A stretch of DNA of 62,859 nt from positions 1-62,859 of the forward strand of contig NZ_JACJRV010000038.1 of assembly GCF_014697475.1 (NCBI RefSeq), written 5' to 3'. The notes under the pieces are model-generated. The model had not been told where the DNA came from and did no database searches. It saw nothing but the letters and a program-made list of their open reading frames with translations. Of this stretch, positions 36,870 to 45,387 are shown one piece after another. How positions within the stretch are numbered: the stretch's first letter is position 1; each line of letters begins with the position of its first letter. This DNA is from Nostoc sp. FACHB-152 (GTDB lineage Bacteria; Cyanobacteriota; Cyanobacteriia; Cyanobacteriales; Nostocaceae). The position numbers and the translations under genes were made by a program.

Positions 36870-38867
36870 ATGAATCCTCACCCTGCATTTGTTGAAGACA
36901 AAACCAACATCCAATACTTAGAGGCTGCTATATCTGCAATTGAGCAAGCTGTTATTGATTATAGCGATCGCCAAGAGCAAGATACAGCATCTACCATTGA
37001 TATCCGCTCTGTTCTCGCTAATGTGAACGCCACAATTAATAATTCTCCAGCGTTAAACTATCTTTGTACTACATTTGCACTCTCACTATTTGAGTGTCAA
37101 ATATTACTGTTATGTGTTGCTCAGGCTCTTTTACCCTATTTTTCTCAACTTTGCGCCAAAGCTGAAGGAAATGAGCATTTAGCCTATCCAACATTTGGTT
37201 TAGCTATGCGTTTATTCCCAAATGCTTCTGGGAGTGCGCTTTTACCTATGTCTCCTTTGCAATATTGGCAATTGGTTCAAGTCGGAGCTAATCAAGAAAT
37301 AACTAAGTGTCGCTTGCAGATAGACAATAGTATTTTGCTCTATCTACTGGGTGAACCGTATCAAGATGAACGACTAATTCACCTCATACAGCCAATACCA
37401 AAAAGTGATAGCAATTTACCGCTACAACCTTCACACCAAAACATCGCTGAACAAATTGCAACTATCTGGACGCAAACAGAAGCAGTATCTAAATTATCTG
37501 TAGTGCAATTGTGTGGTTTAGACACTAATGATAAGTGGGCGATCGCTAATAGGGCTTGTCAGTTGATCGAGCGATCGCTTAAAATCATCTCTGCTCGTAA
37601 CTTACCTACAGATACCAGCGACATCAACAACTTTATCCGCAGATGGGAACGGCAAGTTGCTTTAACAAATGATATTCTGCTAATAGATTGTGAACAGTTA
37701 AATCTAACAGAATCAGAACTGAATACAGCGATTTTACAGTTAATTCAAAATCTCAATACTCCATTAATTATTTCTACAGAAGATAGATTATACTCACCAC
37801 GCCGTCCTTTAATCACTTTTGAAGTAGAAAAACTTAGCCCAGAAGAACAGCAAAATATTTGGCACTCCTGCCTTGGCAATACTACGTCTGAACTCAACGA
37901 GCATATTCCGGTGCTAGTATCTCAGTTCAACCTCAATACTCTTGCCATTCAGTCTGCTTGTTTGCGAGTTCAAAATCAACCAGCTAATCATCAAACTATC
38001 CCGACAAATTCCTCCCATCAGTTATGGGATATCTGTCGGACAATGGCACGCCCTCAACTTGATGATTTAGCACAGCACATCAATGCCACTGCTAATTGGG
38101 ATGACCTAGTATTGCCAGAATTACAGAAAAAGATTTTGCAAAATCTCATTGCTCAAGTTCGGCAACGAGCAAAAGTATATTGGGAATGGGGATTTGCTGG
38201 TAAGGGAAATCGTGGTTTAGGTGTTAGTGCCTTATTTGCAGGTTCTCCTGGTACTGGTAAAACAATGGCAGCAGAAGTAATAGCCAAAGAATTGCGGCTA
38301 GACCTTTATCGTATTGACCTGAGTGCAGTTGTGAGTAAATATATCGGCGAAACGGAGAAAAATCTGCGCCGGATTTTTGATGCTGCTGAGGCAGGTGGTG
38401 CAATTTTATTGTTTGATGAAGCTGATGCTTTATTTGGTAAACGTTCTGAGGTTAAAGATAGTCATGACCGCCATGCTAATGTCGAAGTCAGCTATTTACT
38501 ACAACGTATGGAAGCTTATCAAGGTTTAGCAATATTGACTACTAACCTTAAAAATTCTCTAGATCAGGCTTTTATGCGCCGCCTGCGGTTTGTAATTTCT
38601 TTTCCTTTTCCTGATGCCAAATCACGCGCAGAAATTTGGAGGCATATTTTTCCTCAACAGATACCCACTCAAGGCTTAGACTTTGAAAAGCTTTCCCAGC
38701 TTAATTTAGCAGGTGGAAATATCCGCAATATTGCGTTGAATGCTGCCTTTAATGCTGCGGAAGCAGGAGAACCAATAATGATGAAACATTTATTAAGTGC
38801 TGCCCAAAGTGAATATTTTAAATTAGAAAAAACGCTAACTGATGCTGAAATTCGCGGATGGGTATAA
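36870..38867 (+). CDS. CIS AAA+ ATPase (Afp15/Pvc15-like)
   Basis: A 665-residue ATPase. The N-terminal 380 residues are helical and divergent. The C-terminal AAA+ domain has Walker A GSPGTGKT (458-465), Walker B AILLFDEADALFG (about 510-522), an arginine-finger-like RMEAYQG...AFMRRLRF region and the second region of homology, all intact. Every Afp/PVC-type system encodes such an ATPase; its role in assembly or cargo loading is not settled in the family. It is convergent with a DUF4255 gene. Confidence 0.93.
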   Translation: MNPHPAFVEDKTNIQYLEAAISAIEQAVIDYSDRQEQDTASTIDIRSVLANVNATINNSPALNYLCTTFALSLFECQILLLCVAQALLPYFSQLCAKAEGNEHLAYPTFGLAMRLFPNASGSALLPMSPLQYWQLVQVGANQEITKCRLQIDNSILLYLLGEPYQDERLIHLIQPIPKSDSNLPLQPSHQNIAEQIATIWTQTEAVSKLSVVQLCGLDTNDKWAIANRACQLIERSLKIISARNLPTDTSDINNFIRRWERQVALTNDILLIDCEQLNLTESELNTAILQLIQNLNTPLIISTEDRLYSPRRPLITFEVEKLSPEEQQNIWHSCLGNTTSELNEHIPVLVSQFNLNTLAIQSACLRVQNQPANHQTIPTNSSHQLWDICRTMARPQLDDLAQHINATANWDDLVLPELQKKILQNLIAQVRQRAKVYWEWGFAGKGNRGLGVSALFAGSPGTGKTMAAEVIAKELRLDLYRIDLSAVVSKYIGETEKNLRRIFDAAEAGGAILLFDEADALFGKRSEVKDSHDRHANVEVSYLLQRMEAYQGLAILTTNLKNSLDQAFMRRLRFVISFPFPDAKSRAEIWRHIFPQQIPTQGLDFEKLSQLNLAGGNIRNIALNAAFNAAEAGEPIMMKHLLSAAQSEYFKLEKTLTDAEIRGWV

Positions 38868-38936
38868 CTATAGCGTCTCTTCATTTGTTCTAAGCCTCTC
38901 TCTTTTTAGAGGATAAGTTTGAAGAGGGATCAAAAC

Positions 38937-39572
38937 TCATCCACAGATTGTATTGCGACTTTTAATTAATACCATTGATGCTTGATAGCCGATTGAAGGG
39001 TGATATTGTGTTTGCAAGATAGACCAGAGTTTTGAAGTTTCTTCCATATTAGAGAACTCTGGGCTAATTTTTATTAGTCCCATTTGTTCAGCGACAACAG
39101 GAACAGATGTAGCAGTAAGAATTGGTGATAAGACGCTAGATTTATTAACTGTTAAAGTATTGTATAAAGCGGTCTGAATAATATCTTGTGTCAAAATTGG
39201 TATGTCATAAAATAACTGCATTACATATCCAAGCAGCAGTTCTGTTTGAAAATCTTTAGCTCCATAAACTGTTATTAAGTAGTGAAGATCAAGTGCTAGA
39301 GGCGGATTTGTATAGTGTTGTTCTCTCTCAGATTGGGCGATACGCTGTTTAAGTTCTCCGGATGTCCAGTCAGCATTGCGGTTTTGCGTGACTTGATAAA
39401 GAAACAGGTTAATGTGACAACGCTCATCTGCTTCCACAGCCATGCGATCGGGTGAGATAGCTGTCACAAGCACATCCCCCATATTAGCTGTAATTGGGTC
39501 ATTAGTTAGATCATTTTCAATTACATTTTTCAGTACTGCTGTTACAGCTGCTATAGCAAATGTACTACTCAT
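38937..39572 (-). CDS. DUF4255 protein (Pvc16 N-terminal family), sheath terminator type
   Basis: A 211-residue protein of the DUF4255/Pvc16_N family: AIAAVTAVLKNVIENDLTND at the start, CHINLFLYQVTQNRNADWTS and LALDLHYLITVYGAKDFQTE in the middle. In Afp/PVC particles this family caps the distal end of the tube and sheath. AGGA precedes the ATG. A second member with an added domain is encoded at 53538, so the particle may use two terminator variants, or one may be a ring below the cap. It stands alone on the minus strand between two forward groups. Confidence 0.9.
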   Translation of the reverse strand: MSSTFAIAAVTAVLKNVIENDLTNDPITANMGDVLVTAISPDRMAVEADERCHINLFLYQVTQNRNADWTSGELKQRIAQSEREQHYTNPPLALDLHYLITVYGAKDFQTELLLGYVMQLFYDIPILTQDIIQTALYNTLTVNKSSVLSPILTATSVPVVAEQMGLIKISPEFSNMEETSKLWSILQTQYHPSIGYQASMVLIKSRNTICG

Positions 39573-39605
39573 AATTATTGTCCTAAAGATAAATATTAAT
39601 CTTCG

Positions 39606-39631
39606 TAGGGATGCACATCTTTACACTCCTA
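39606..39631. repeat. Degenerate copy of the dispersed inverted repeat
   Basis: TAGGGATGCACA followed by a mismatched right arm, TTTACACTCCTA, upstream of the DUF4255 gene. It is recognisable as a decayed member of the family. Confidence 0.6.
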
Positions 39632-39788
39632 CTTTTAAATGTAGAAATTAAATTAACTATCTTCAATAATATCTTTACCAAAGGTAGAAAAAATTAGACT
39701 AATTGCTATGAAATTAATCTCCTCAAAATGACAATATAAAGTAAGAACAGCACTCATAGTTAACCTGCTGCTCATATTCAAATGGTGT

Positions 39789-41981
39789 ATGAAAAACCGT
39801 ACTATTAACGCTAGTCTTTCTACTCAAAGTGTTACTTTTAAGCCAGGTGGTTCACCAGTTGTATTTGGTGTCACAGTGATTAATGGTAGTGAGCAATTCG
39901 CTGCTTTTCAATTAGAAGTTTTAGCAGCTGGAGCTAGTCGGAGTTCAGGCTCTCAATGGTATCGTCTTACACCAGAAGTTGCAGCAGCTAAACCTCCGGG
40001 TGGTGTTACTGAATTTAAGGTTGAAATTTTTGATGCACCGATACCTACATTTATAGGTACGATAAACCTGACGGTGAGAATCTTTTCACCCCAGCTACGC
40101 GAAGAACGCAAGTTGTTGGTGCGTTTGATTATTCAGCCGGGTAAGATATCTACATTATTAAGTTTGGAACTCCCTGTGCGGCGGTTTCAAGTTTACCCTC
40201 GCAATTCTGTTGAGATACCAGTGCGGGTGCGGAATTTAAGTCCAATTCAAGTTGAAACTGTAGTTCGTTGTGAAGGTGTTAACTCTTCTTGGATAATTGG
40301 TAGTACAGAAAGAAGATTACTTTTAGAACCGGGGGGACAGGAGGAGATTTCTTTTCAATGTCAACCGCCAGCTATGACTCAAGCACCCAGCGATGATTAT
40401 CCCTTTGTGGTTAGAGCAAGTAGCCGCGACAGTCCTCCAATTTCTGTTGAAGGTGTTTTAGAAGTTTTGCCAGTGGGTTATGTTGGTTTTACTGCCACAC
40501 CACAAAAACAGACGCTTCCAAATTATAAAAAATGGCTACCTGATTGGAAATCTAAAACAGCATTATTTGAACTATTTTTTAAGAATACGAGCAATCTTTA
40601 TCAGCAAGTCGATGTGCAACTTCAAGGCAGAGATAGACGAAGATGCACTTATCAAATAGTTCCAGAAAATGTTGATTTAACTATTGGAGAAACAACAAAA
40701 GCTCTTTTGAATGTGACAACAAAACGTTCTTGGGTGGGACTGGCAAAAACTTTACGCTTGGAAGTTAGGACTTTACTTGCAGACCAGCGTTTAGGAAGTA
40801 CAGATCCCTCAACCCAAACCCTTGATTTAAAAGTTTTACCTATAGTTCCACTGTGGTTACTTTTGGCTTTATTGGCATTACTAATAGCATTAATATTATT
40901 CCTCCTCATCCCTGAACCTATTGGACATACAGATATCGTCAACTCTGTGCGCTTTAGCGGCGATGCTTTCTCAGTAGTGAGTGGTTCCGACGACTGCACA
41001 ATCCGTATTTGGTCAGTTGATGAGAACCATCTAGACCCAAAAGGAACGGCTGTAAGTCCTGTGAGTGCTGCTTGTAATGGGAAAAAACCCAATCCTCAAG
41101 GTTTATTAGCTGTAGTTGGTAAACCTGTGAGAACTTTACGATTTATGCCAAAAGATGACGATCGCATTGCTGCTGGTTTAGAAGATGGTGAGATTCAATT
41201 CTGGAATGTGCGAACACACGAGCGCGAAAATACTCTGCGCGACCCCAACGACCAAACAAGCGATCGCGTTTTTGCGCTGGCTTTTACCGAAAATTCTCTG
41301 AACTTGTTTAGTGGTCACGGTAGCGGCAAACTCCGGTTGTGGAAAAGATCAGGCCCAGGTACTAACTTTGAATCTAACCCCCAAGTTACCGATTTAGGCA
41401 AAGACCTTAAATATCCAATACGTGCATTGGCTCTTAGCGAGGATGAAACTATTTTAGTTACATCTGGCAACTTTAAGCGTGTTATTTTAATGAACCCAAA
41501 TAACTTAGAAGATAACCAAAGACAACTATCAACACCAGAATTAAATGGTGGAGATGGTGACTACATTTGGAGTCTGGATTTTGCTCCTAGTTCTCATATA
41601 CTGGCAACTTCAGACTCAGATGGTTTTATTTCCTTGTGGGATTTAGATAAGTGTCAAACACCGCAGACACAAACCACAGTCAACAATAGCCTAACTCAAC
41701 AACAATGCGAATTGCGCGATCGCTGGCGTGCCTCTAATTTATCTGTGCGAAGTATTGCTTTTACTGTCGATAGTAGCAAACTGGTGAGTGCTGGCGATGA
41801 CGGCAGAATCTTCATTTGGCCGTTAACTGCCGAGCAAAAACTAGATCGTACACAAGCACCAAACGGTCAATTAGTTTACAAAGGTTCTTCGCAAATCAAC
41901 ACTATCGATGTCACCAAAGATGTTCAAGGAACCATAGTTGTTAGTGGTGATGATGCGTTTCGAGTCAAACTTTACCGCTAG
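39789..41981 (+). CDS. Ig-like - TM - WD40 membrane protein of CIS locus
   Basis: A 730-residue protein. The N-terminal 340 residues are three beta-sandwich, Ig/CARDB-like domains (VTFKPGGSPVVFGVTVIN; VYPRNSVEIPVRVRNLSP). A single strong transmembrane helix follows at about 353-376 (PLWLLLALLALLIALILFLL). The C-terminal 350 residues are WD40-like blades (FSVVSGSDDCTIRIWSV; HILATSDSDGFISLWDL). There is no signal peptide, so the TM helix is the only membrane anchor. It lies 18 bases before a second Ig/TM protein; the two are surely co-expressed. With Ig domains also in the gpI-like baseplate protein, a role in fixing the CIS to a membrane is my inference. Confidence 0.85.
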   Translation: MKNRTINASLSTQSVTFKPGGSPVVFGVTVINGSEQFAAFQLEVLAAGASRSSGSQWYRLTPEVAAAKPPGGVTEFKVEIFDAPIPTFIGTINLTVRIFSPQLREERKLLVRLIIQPGKISTLLSLELPVRRFQVYPRNSVEIPVRVRNLSPIQVETVVRCEGVNSSWIIGSTERRLLLEPGGQEEISFQCQPPAMTQAPSDDYPFVVRASSRDSPPISVEGVLEVLPVGYVGFTATPQKQTLPNYKKWLPDWKSKTALFELFFKNTSNLYQQVDVQLQGRDRRRCTYQIVPENVDLTIGETTKALLNVTTKRSWVGLAKTLRLEVRTLLADQRLGSTDPSTQTLDLKVLPIVPLWLLLALLALLIALILFLLIPEPIGHTDIVNSVRFSGDAFSVVSGSDDCTIRIWSVDENHLDPKGTAVSPVSAACNGKKPNPQGLLAVVGKPVRTLRFMPKDDDRIAAGLEDGEIQFWNVRTHERENTLRDPNDQTSDRVFALAFTENSLNLFSGHGSGKLRLWKRSGPGTNFESNPQVTDLGKDLKYPIRALALSEDETILVTSGNFKRVILMNPNNLEDNQRQLSTPELNGGDGDYIWSLDFAPSSHILATSDSDGFISLWDLDKCQTPQTQTTVNNSLTQQQCELRDRWRASNLSVRSIAFTVDSSKLVSAGDDGRIFIWPLTAEQKLDRTQAPNGQLVYKGSSQINTIDVTKDVQGTIVVSGDDAFRVKLYR

Positions 41982-41999
41982 ATATAGAGGCTCAATATT

Positions 42000-44186
42000 A
42001 TGCAAAAACCTAGCCCCATTTCCGTGATTATAGATCCACCAGGGATGCAATTCGGTATGCCTGGAGAAACCCTTGAGGTTTATGTTGTTGTCACCAATCA
42101 AAGCTCTCAAGGTGCTGTCATTGATGTATTTTTTGATGAAGCATCCGACACCTTACAACAGTGGTGTACTTCCCCTAGAGAACGTTTAGCACTAGGGCCA
42201 CAACAAAATAGCGAATTAACATTTGAGTTTCACATCCCAATTGATGCTCTACCTGGAACTTATGATTACACCCTAGTCGTAGATGCGCCAGAACATTTCC
42301 CCGAAGATACGCCCATACAGTTCCCGCGCCAACTAAAAGTAATGCTCAAAGAGCATACAGCAGTTCGGGTTAATGATCCTACATTTTCGCTCAAACCTAC
42401 AACAAACCCTAGAAATCCAGCCATTATTAAATCAAAAGAAGCTTTACAAATAGAAGTTAAAGTTGACAACCGTTCAGATAGAGTTGACCGCTTCCGCCTC
42501 ACAATTCCAGATTTAGAAGAACAATGGTACACAATACGTTATGGAGCAACAGGAGTCGAAGGCCCTGGTTTATTATCTAATCTCAATGGGCTAGAGTTAA
42601 ATCCTAATTCTCAAGAGCGTATTTGGCTGAAATTTCACCCCCCAGCAGACACCTTCGCAGGTAATTACTCTCCTACAATTCGCTTACATTCTGCTAATTC
42701 TCCTGATTTAGTGCTACTCGATTTAATATATATTCAAATTCCTCCAATACATAAGTTAGATGTAGAACTAATTACCTTACGAGGAAAAGTCAGCAATAGT
42801 TCTGGTGAGTATCAAATCAAATTTACCAACCAAGGCAACACACCACGAGAATTAAAAGTTAGCATCAAAAGCCGAGAAGAAGAACAACTATTTAGATATA
42901 AATGTGAACCTGCTAAAATTCGCTTACTACCCCATAAAAGCTTTAAAGTTAACCTAACAGTAACCCCTAAACCTTGGTGGCGACGACCATTATTTGGTAA
43001 AGGACTCCCGCTCAACTTTGTTACTGTTCTTCAAGATAAACAAGACCTACCTGTATCAGAAAAATTACCAGAAGGCACTTTAATATGGAATGCTCGTCCT
43101 TGGTGGCAATTTATTCCCATACTTCTGACAATTCTAGGATGTTTAGGAAGTTTAGCTTTTGTAGTATGGCTGTTTTTCTTGAAACCGCCTACACCGCCAA
43201 AATTAGTTTATTTTGTCTCAGATAGTATTAATTATCTTCAAGGTGATGAAGTACGTTTAGATTGGCAAATTCGTAACTCTGACAAAATTTCCCAGATAGA
43301 AATAGATAATACTGGCCCCGTACCTGCTGCACCGCAAAAGTTTGACTTTAATAAAGGTATTCCTGACAAACTAAAAGATGAATGCCAAATACAGCAAGGC
43401 TCATTATCTTGTTTTAATTACGATACTGGGGTTACACAACCAGGTGATTATACTTTTATGTTACAAGTCTTTGCTCACGGTCAAGACAAGGCTGCGACTA
43501 CAGCAGATGTTAAGGTAGCAATTAAAGAAAAACCAGACCCAAAAGTAATTAACTTTCAACTAGATAAGAACCAATATATGTCAGGAAATGTTATGAATTT
43601 GAGTTGGCAAATTCAGAATACTGAACAACTATCGCAGTTGCAAGTTGTAGGTAAAGCAGATAGTGGAACAGAAAATGTCTTAGCCAGCTACACTCCTCGT
43701 CAACTCCAGAAACTATGCCAGCAAACAAATCAAATTTTCTCTTGTAAAAATGTTCCTTTAAATACTCCCGAACCTGGACAATACACATTTGAATTAAAAG
43801 CTTTCTCCTCTAATCCTGGTAAACAACCTAATTCTCAATCCGCTCAATCTACAATTAGTATCTTACCTAAACCACTAAAGATTATTTCTTTCACAATTAA
43901 CGGTAGTCAAGAACCAAACATAGTTCTTCAACCCGACCAACCTGTAACTCTGCAATGGAAAGTAGAAGGACAAGAGGCTAGCGTTGAACTTGACCCTTTT
44001 GGTAGTGTCCCGCTTTCAGGGTCGAAAGTGCTGACAGCAAATCAAGCCTTCCCGTCATCAATTCAACTATTAGCAACTGATAAGTTTGGCAATAAAGATT
44101 CTAGAGGATTTTCTATTAAAGTCAATAATCCTACTCCTGGCTCTGGTGGTTTACAAGTACCATTAACATCTAATGTCAATAATTAA
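42000..44186 (+). CDS. Ig-like - TM - Ig-like membrane protein of CIS locus
   Basis: A 728-residue protein. Residues 1-360 hold Ig-like sandwiches (PPGMQFGMPGETLEVYVVVT; LQIEVKVDNRSDRVDRFRL; GEYQIKFTNQGNTPRELKV). One hydrophobic helix lies at about 369-393 (FIPILLTILGCLGSLAFVVW). After it come three more sandwich domains, two of which share the pattern Y-xGD/SGN-V-LxWQI-N (VRLDWQIRNSDKISQIEID; MNLSWQIQNTEQLSQLQVV). It thus has Ig-like domains on both membrane faces. It is in an operon with the Ig-TM-WD40 gene just upstream. A membrane anchor or scaffold for the CIS is inferred. Confidence 0.82.
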   Translation: MQKPSPISVIIDPPGMQFGMPGETLEVYVVVTNQSSQGAVIDVFFDEASDTLQQWCTSPRERLALGPQQNSELTFEFHIPIDALPGTYDYTLVVDAPEHFPEDTPIQFPRQLKVMLKEHTAVRVNDPTFSLKPTTNPRNPAIIKSKEALQIEVKVDNRSDRVDRFRLTIPDLEEQWYTIRYGATGVEGPGLLSNLNGLELNPNSQERIWLKFHPPADTFAGNYSPTIRLHSANSPDLVLLDLIYIQIPPIHKLDVELITLRGKVSNSSGEYQIKFTNQGNTPRELKVSIKSREEEQLFRYKCEPAKIRLLPHKSFKVNLTVTPKPWWRRPLFGKGLPLNFVTVLQDKQDLPVSEKLPEGTLIWNARPWWQFIPILLTILGCLGSLAFVVWLFFLKPPTPPKLVYFVSDSINYLQGDEVRLDWQIRNSDKISQIEIDNTGPVPAAPQKFDFNKGIPDKLKDECQIQQGSLSCFNYDTGVTQPGDYTFMLQVFAHGQDKAATTADVKVAIKEKPDPKVINFQLDKNQYMSGNVMNLSWQIQNTEQLSQLQVVGKADSGTENVLASYTPRQLQKLCQQTNQIFSCKNVPLNTPEPGQYTFELKAFSSNPGKQPNSQSAQSTISILPKPLKIISFTINGSQEPNIVLQPDQPVTLQWKVEGQEASVELDPFGSVPLSGSKVLTANQAFPSSIQLLATDKFGNKDSRGFSIKVNNPTPGSGGLQVPLTSNVNN

Positions 44187-44215
44187 CGTTAATCATGCAA
44201 TCTAACTCGACCTCC

Positions 44216-44240
44216 GACTAATTGTTTTAAATGATTAGTC
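44216..44240. terminator. Weak hairpin after Ig/TM operon
   Basis: GACTAAT and ATTAGTC pair around an 11-base loop about 30 bases beyond the stop of the second Ig/TM gene. The A+T-rich stem and the lack of a clear poly-T make it a weak candidate. Confidence 0.3.
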
Positions 44241-44345
44241 TTAATATCCTATATATAGATATCTTTGAATTTTTCCATAAATAAATTAATTCATGTTTTA
44301 TTTTCAAAAAAGCATCAGAAATTGTTGATTAACTAAGGAGATAGT

Positions 44346-45290
44346 ATGCTAAAAAATCATAGAGTCCTTAATAAGTTTAGATTATTGCGAGAAAATTTAA
44401 AACTGGCTAACAAGTTTACTTTACTTTTAATGCTAGTTTTCTTAGGAAGTATTATGATTAGTGGTGCAATTTTATCAAACATACTCAATCACAGAGCGGA
44501 GGTAGCTGTTATCACCCAAGCGGATGATTTTTTACAATCAATGAACTCTGTAAGAAACTACACCACAAATAATATTATTCCCCTTCTAGAGTCTAAATTA
44601 GAAACCAGTCCAGCCTTTATTCCCGAAACAGTTGCCTCCTTTTCTGCAAGGGCTGTCTTTGAAAATATTCGGACTAATGAACAATATAAGGAATTTATCT
44701 ACAAGGAAGCTGCTCTTGACCCTACTAATAAGTTAGATCAGGCTGATAGTTTTGAAAGCCAACTAATTAATTTATTTAGTAATAACCCAGAAACTTCAAC
44801 ATCCTCAGGCTTTCGCTCTTTACCCACAGGCAGAACATTTTATATTGCTCGACGGCTGAATTTAGATAATCCCAGTTGTTTACAATGTCATTCAACCCCA
44901 GATAAAGCTCCTAAAAGTCAATTAGCTATTTACGGAGACAAAAATGGTTTTGGTTGGCAACTTCACAAAACTATTTTTGCTCAAATGATTTATGTTCCCG
45001 CAGAAAAAATTCTTCGTACTGCTAATCATTACTGGTGGTTAGCGATGGGAGTACAAGCTAGTATATTTGCCCTAGTGATCATTGTGATTAATATCTTGCT
45101 GAAAAAGGCGGTAATTAAACCAATTATCAAAATATCTAAGCTAGCTCAAGCAGTTAGTACTGGCAAAATTAATACTGATTTCGAGCAGAAAACTAATGAT
45201 GAAATTGGCACGCTTGCTGCATCATTTAATAGGATGAAATCAAGTTTAGAAATTGCAATGAAACTTCTGAATCAGAAGAACCAGAAGTAG
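44346..45290 (+). CDS. DUF3365 c-type haem sensor with HAMP domain
   Basis: A 314-residue membrane protein. TM1 is at about 22-44, then a sensory domain of the DUF3365 (Tll0287-like) family with a c-type haem site C178-LQ-C181-H182 in SCLQCHSTPDKAP. TM2 is at about 229-252, followed by a HAMP linker (KPIIKISKLAQAVSTGKINT). No kinase, cyclase or methyl-accepting domain follows HAMP, so output must go through a partner. The haem domain should lie in the periplasm or thylakoid lumen, where haem c is attached, and could sense redox state or a small ligand. AAGGAG precedes the ATG. It is convergent with the Ser/Thr kinase gene. Confidence 0.88.
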   Translation: MLKNHRVLNKFRLLRENLKLANKFTLLLMLVFLGSIMISGAILSNILNHRAEVAVITQADDFLQSMNSVRNYTTNNIIPLLESKLETSPAFIPETVASFSARAVFENIRTNEQYKEFIYKEAALDPTNKLDQADSFESQLINLFSNNPETSTSSGFRSLPTGRTFYIARRLNLDNPSCLQCHSTPDKAPKSQLAIYGDKNGFGWQLHKTIFAQMIYVPAEKILRTANHYWWLAMGVQASIFALVIIVINILLKKAVIKPIIKISKLAQAVSTGKINTDFEQKTNDEIGTLAASFNRMKSSLEIAMKLLNQKNQK

Positions 45291-45301
45291 TTGCATAAAA
45301 T

Positions 45302-45325
45302 TAGGGACGCACCTGTGCGCCCCTA
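45302..45325. repeat. Dispersed inverted repeat between convergent genes
   Basis: TAGGGACGCACC-TGTGCGCCCCTA, a short-loop copy lying between the haem-sensor and Ser/Thr kinase stops. It could terminate both transcripts. Confidence 0.8.
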
Positions 45326-45387
45326 AACCTGTATATCATTTAATTGGAAATATCTAGGGTTATGCATAACGAGATATTTATAGTAAA

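Noticed and set aside
40652-41092. 146-residue minus-strand ORF
   Set aside because: It is antisense to the TM and first WD40 region of the Ig-TM-WD40 gene; the plus-strand domains are unambiguous.
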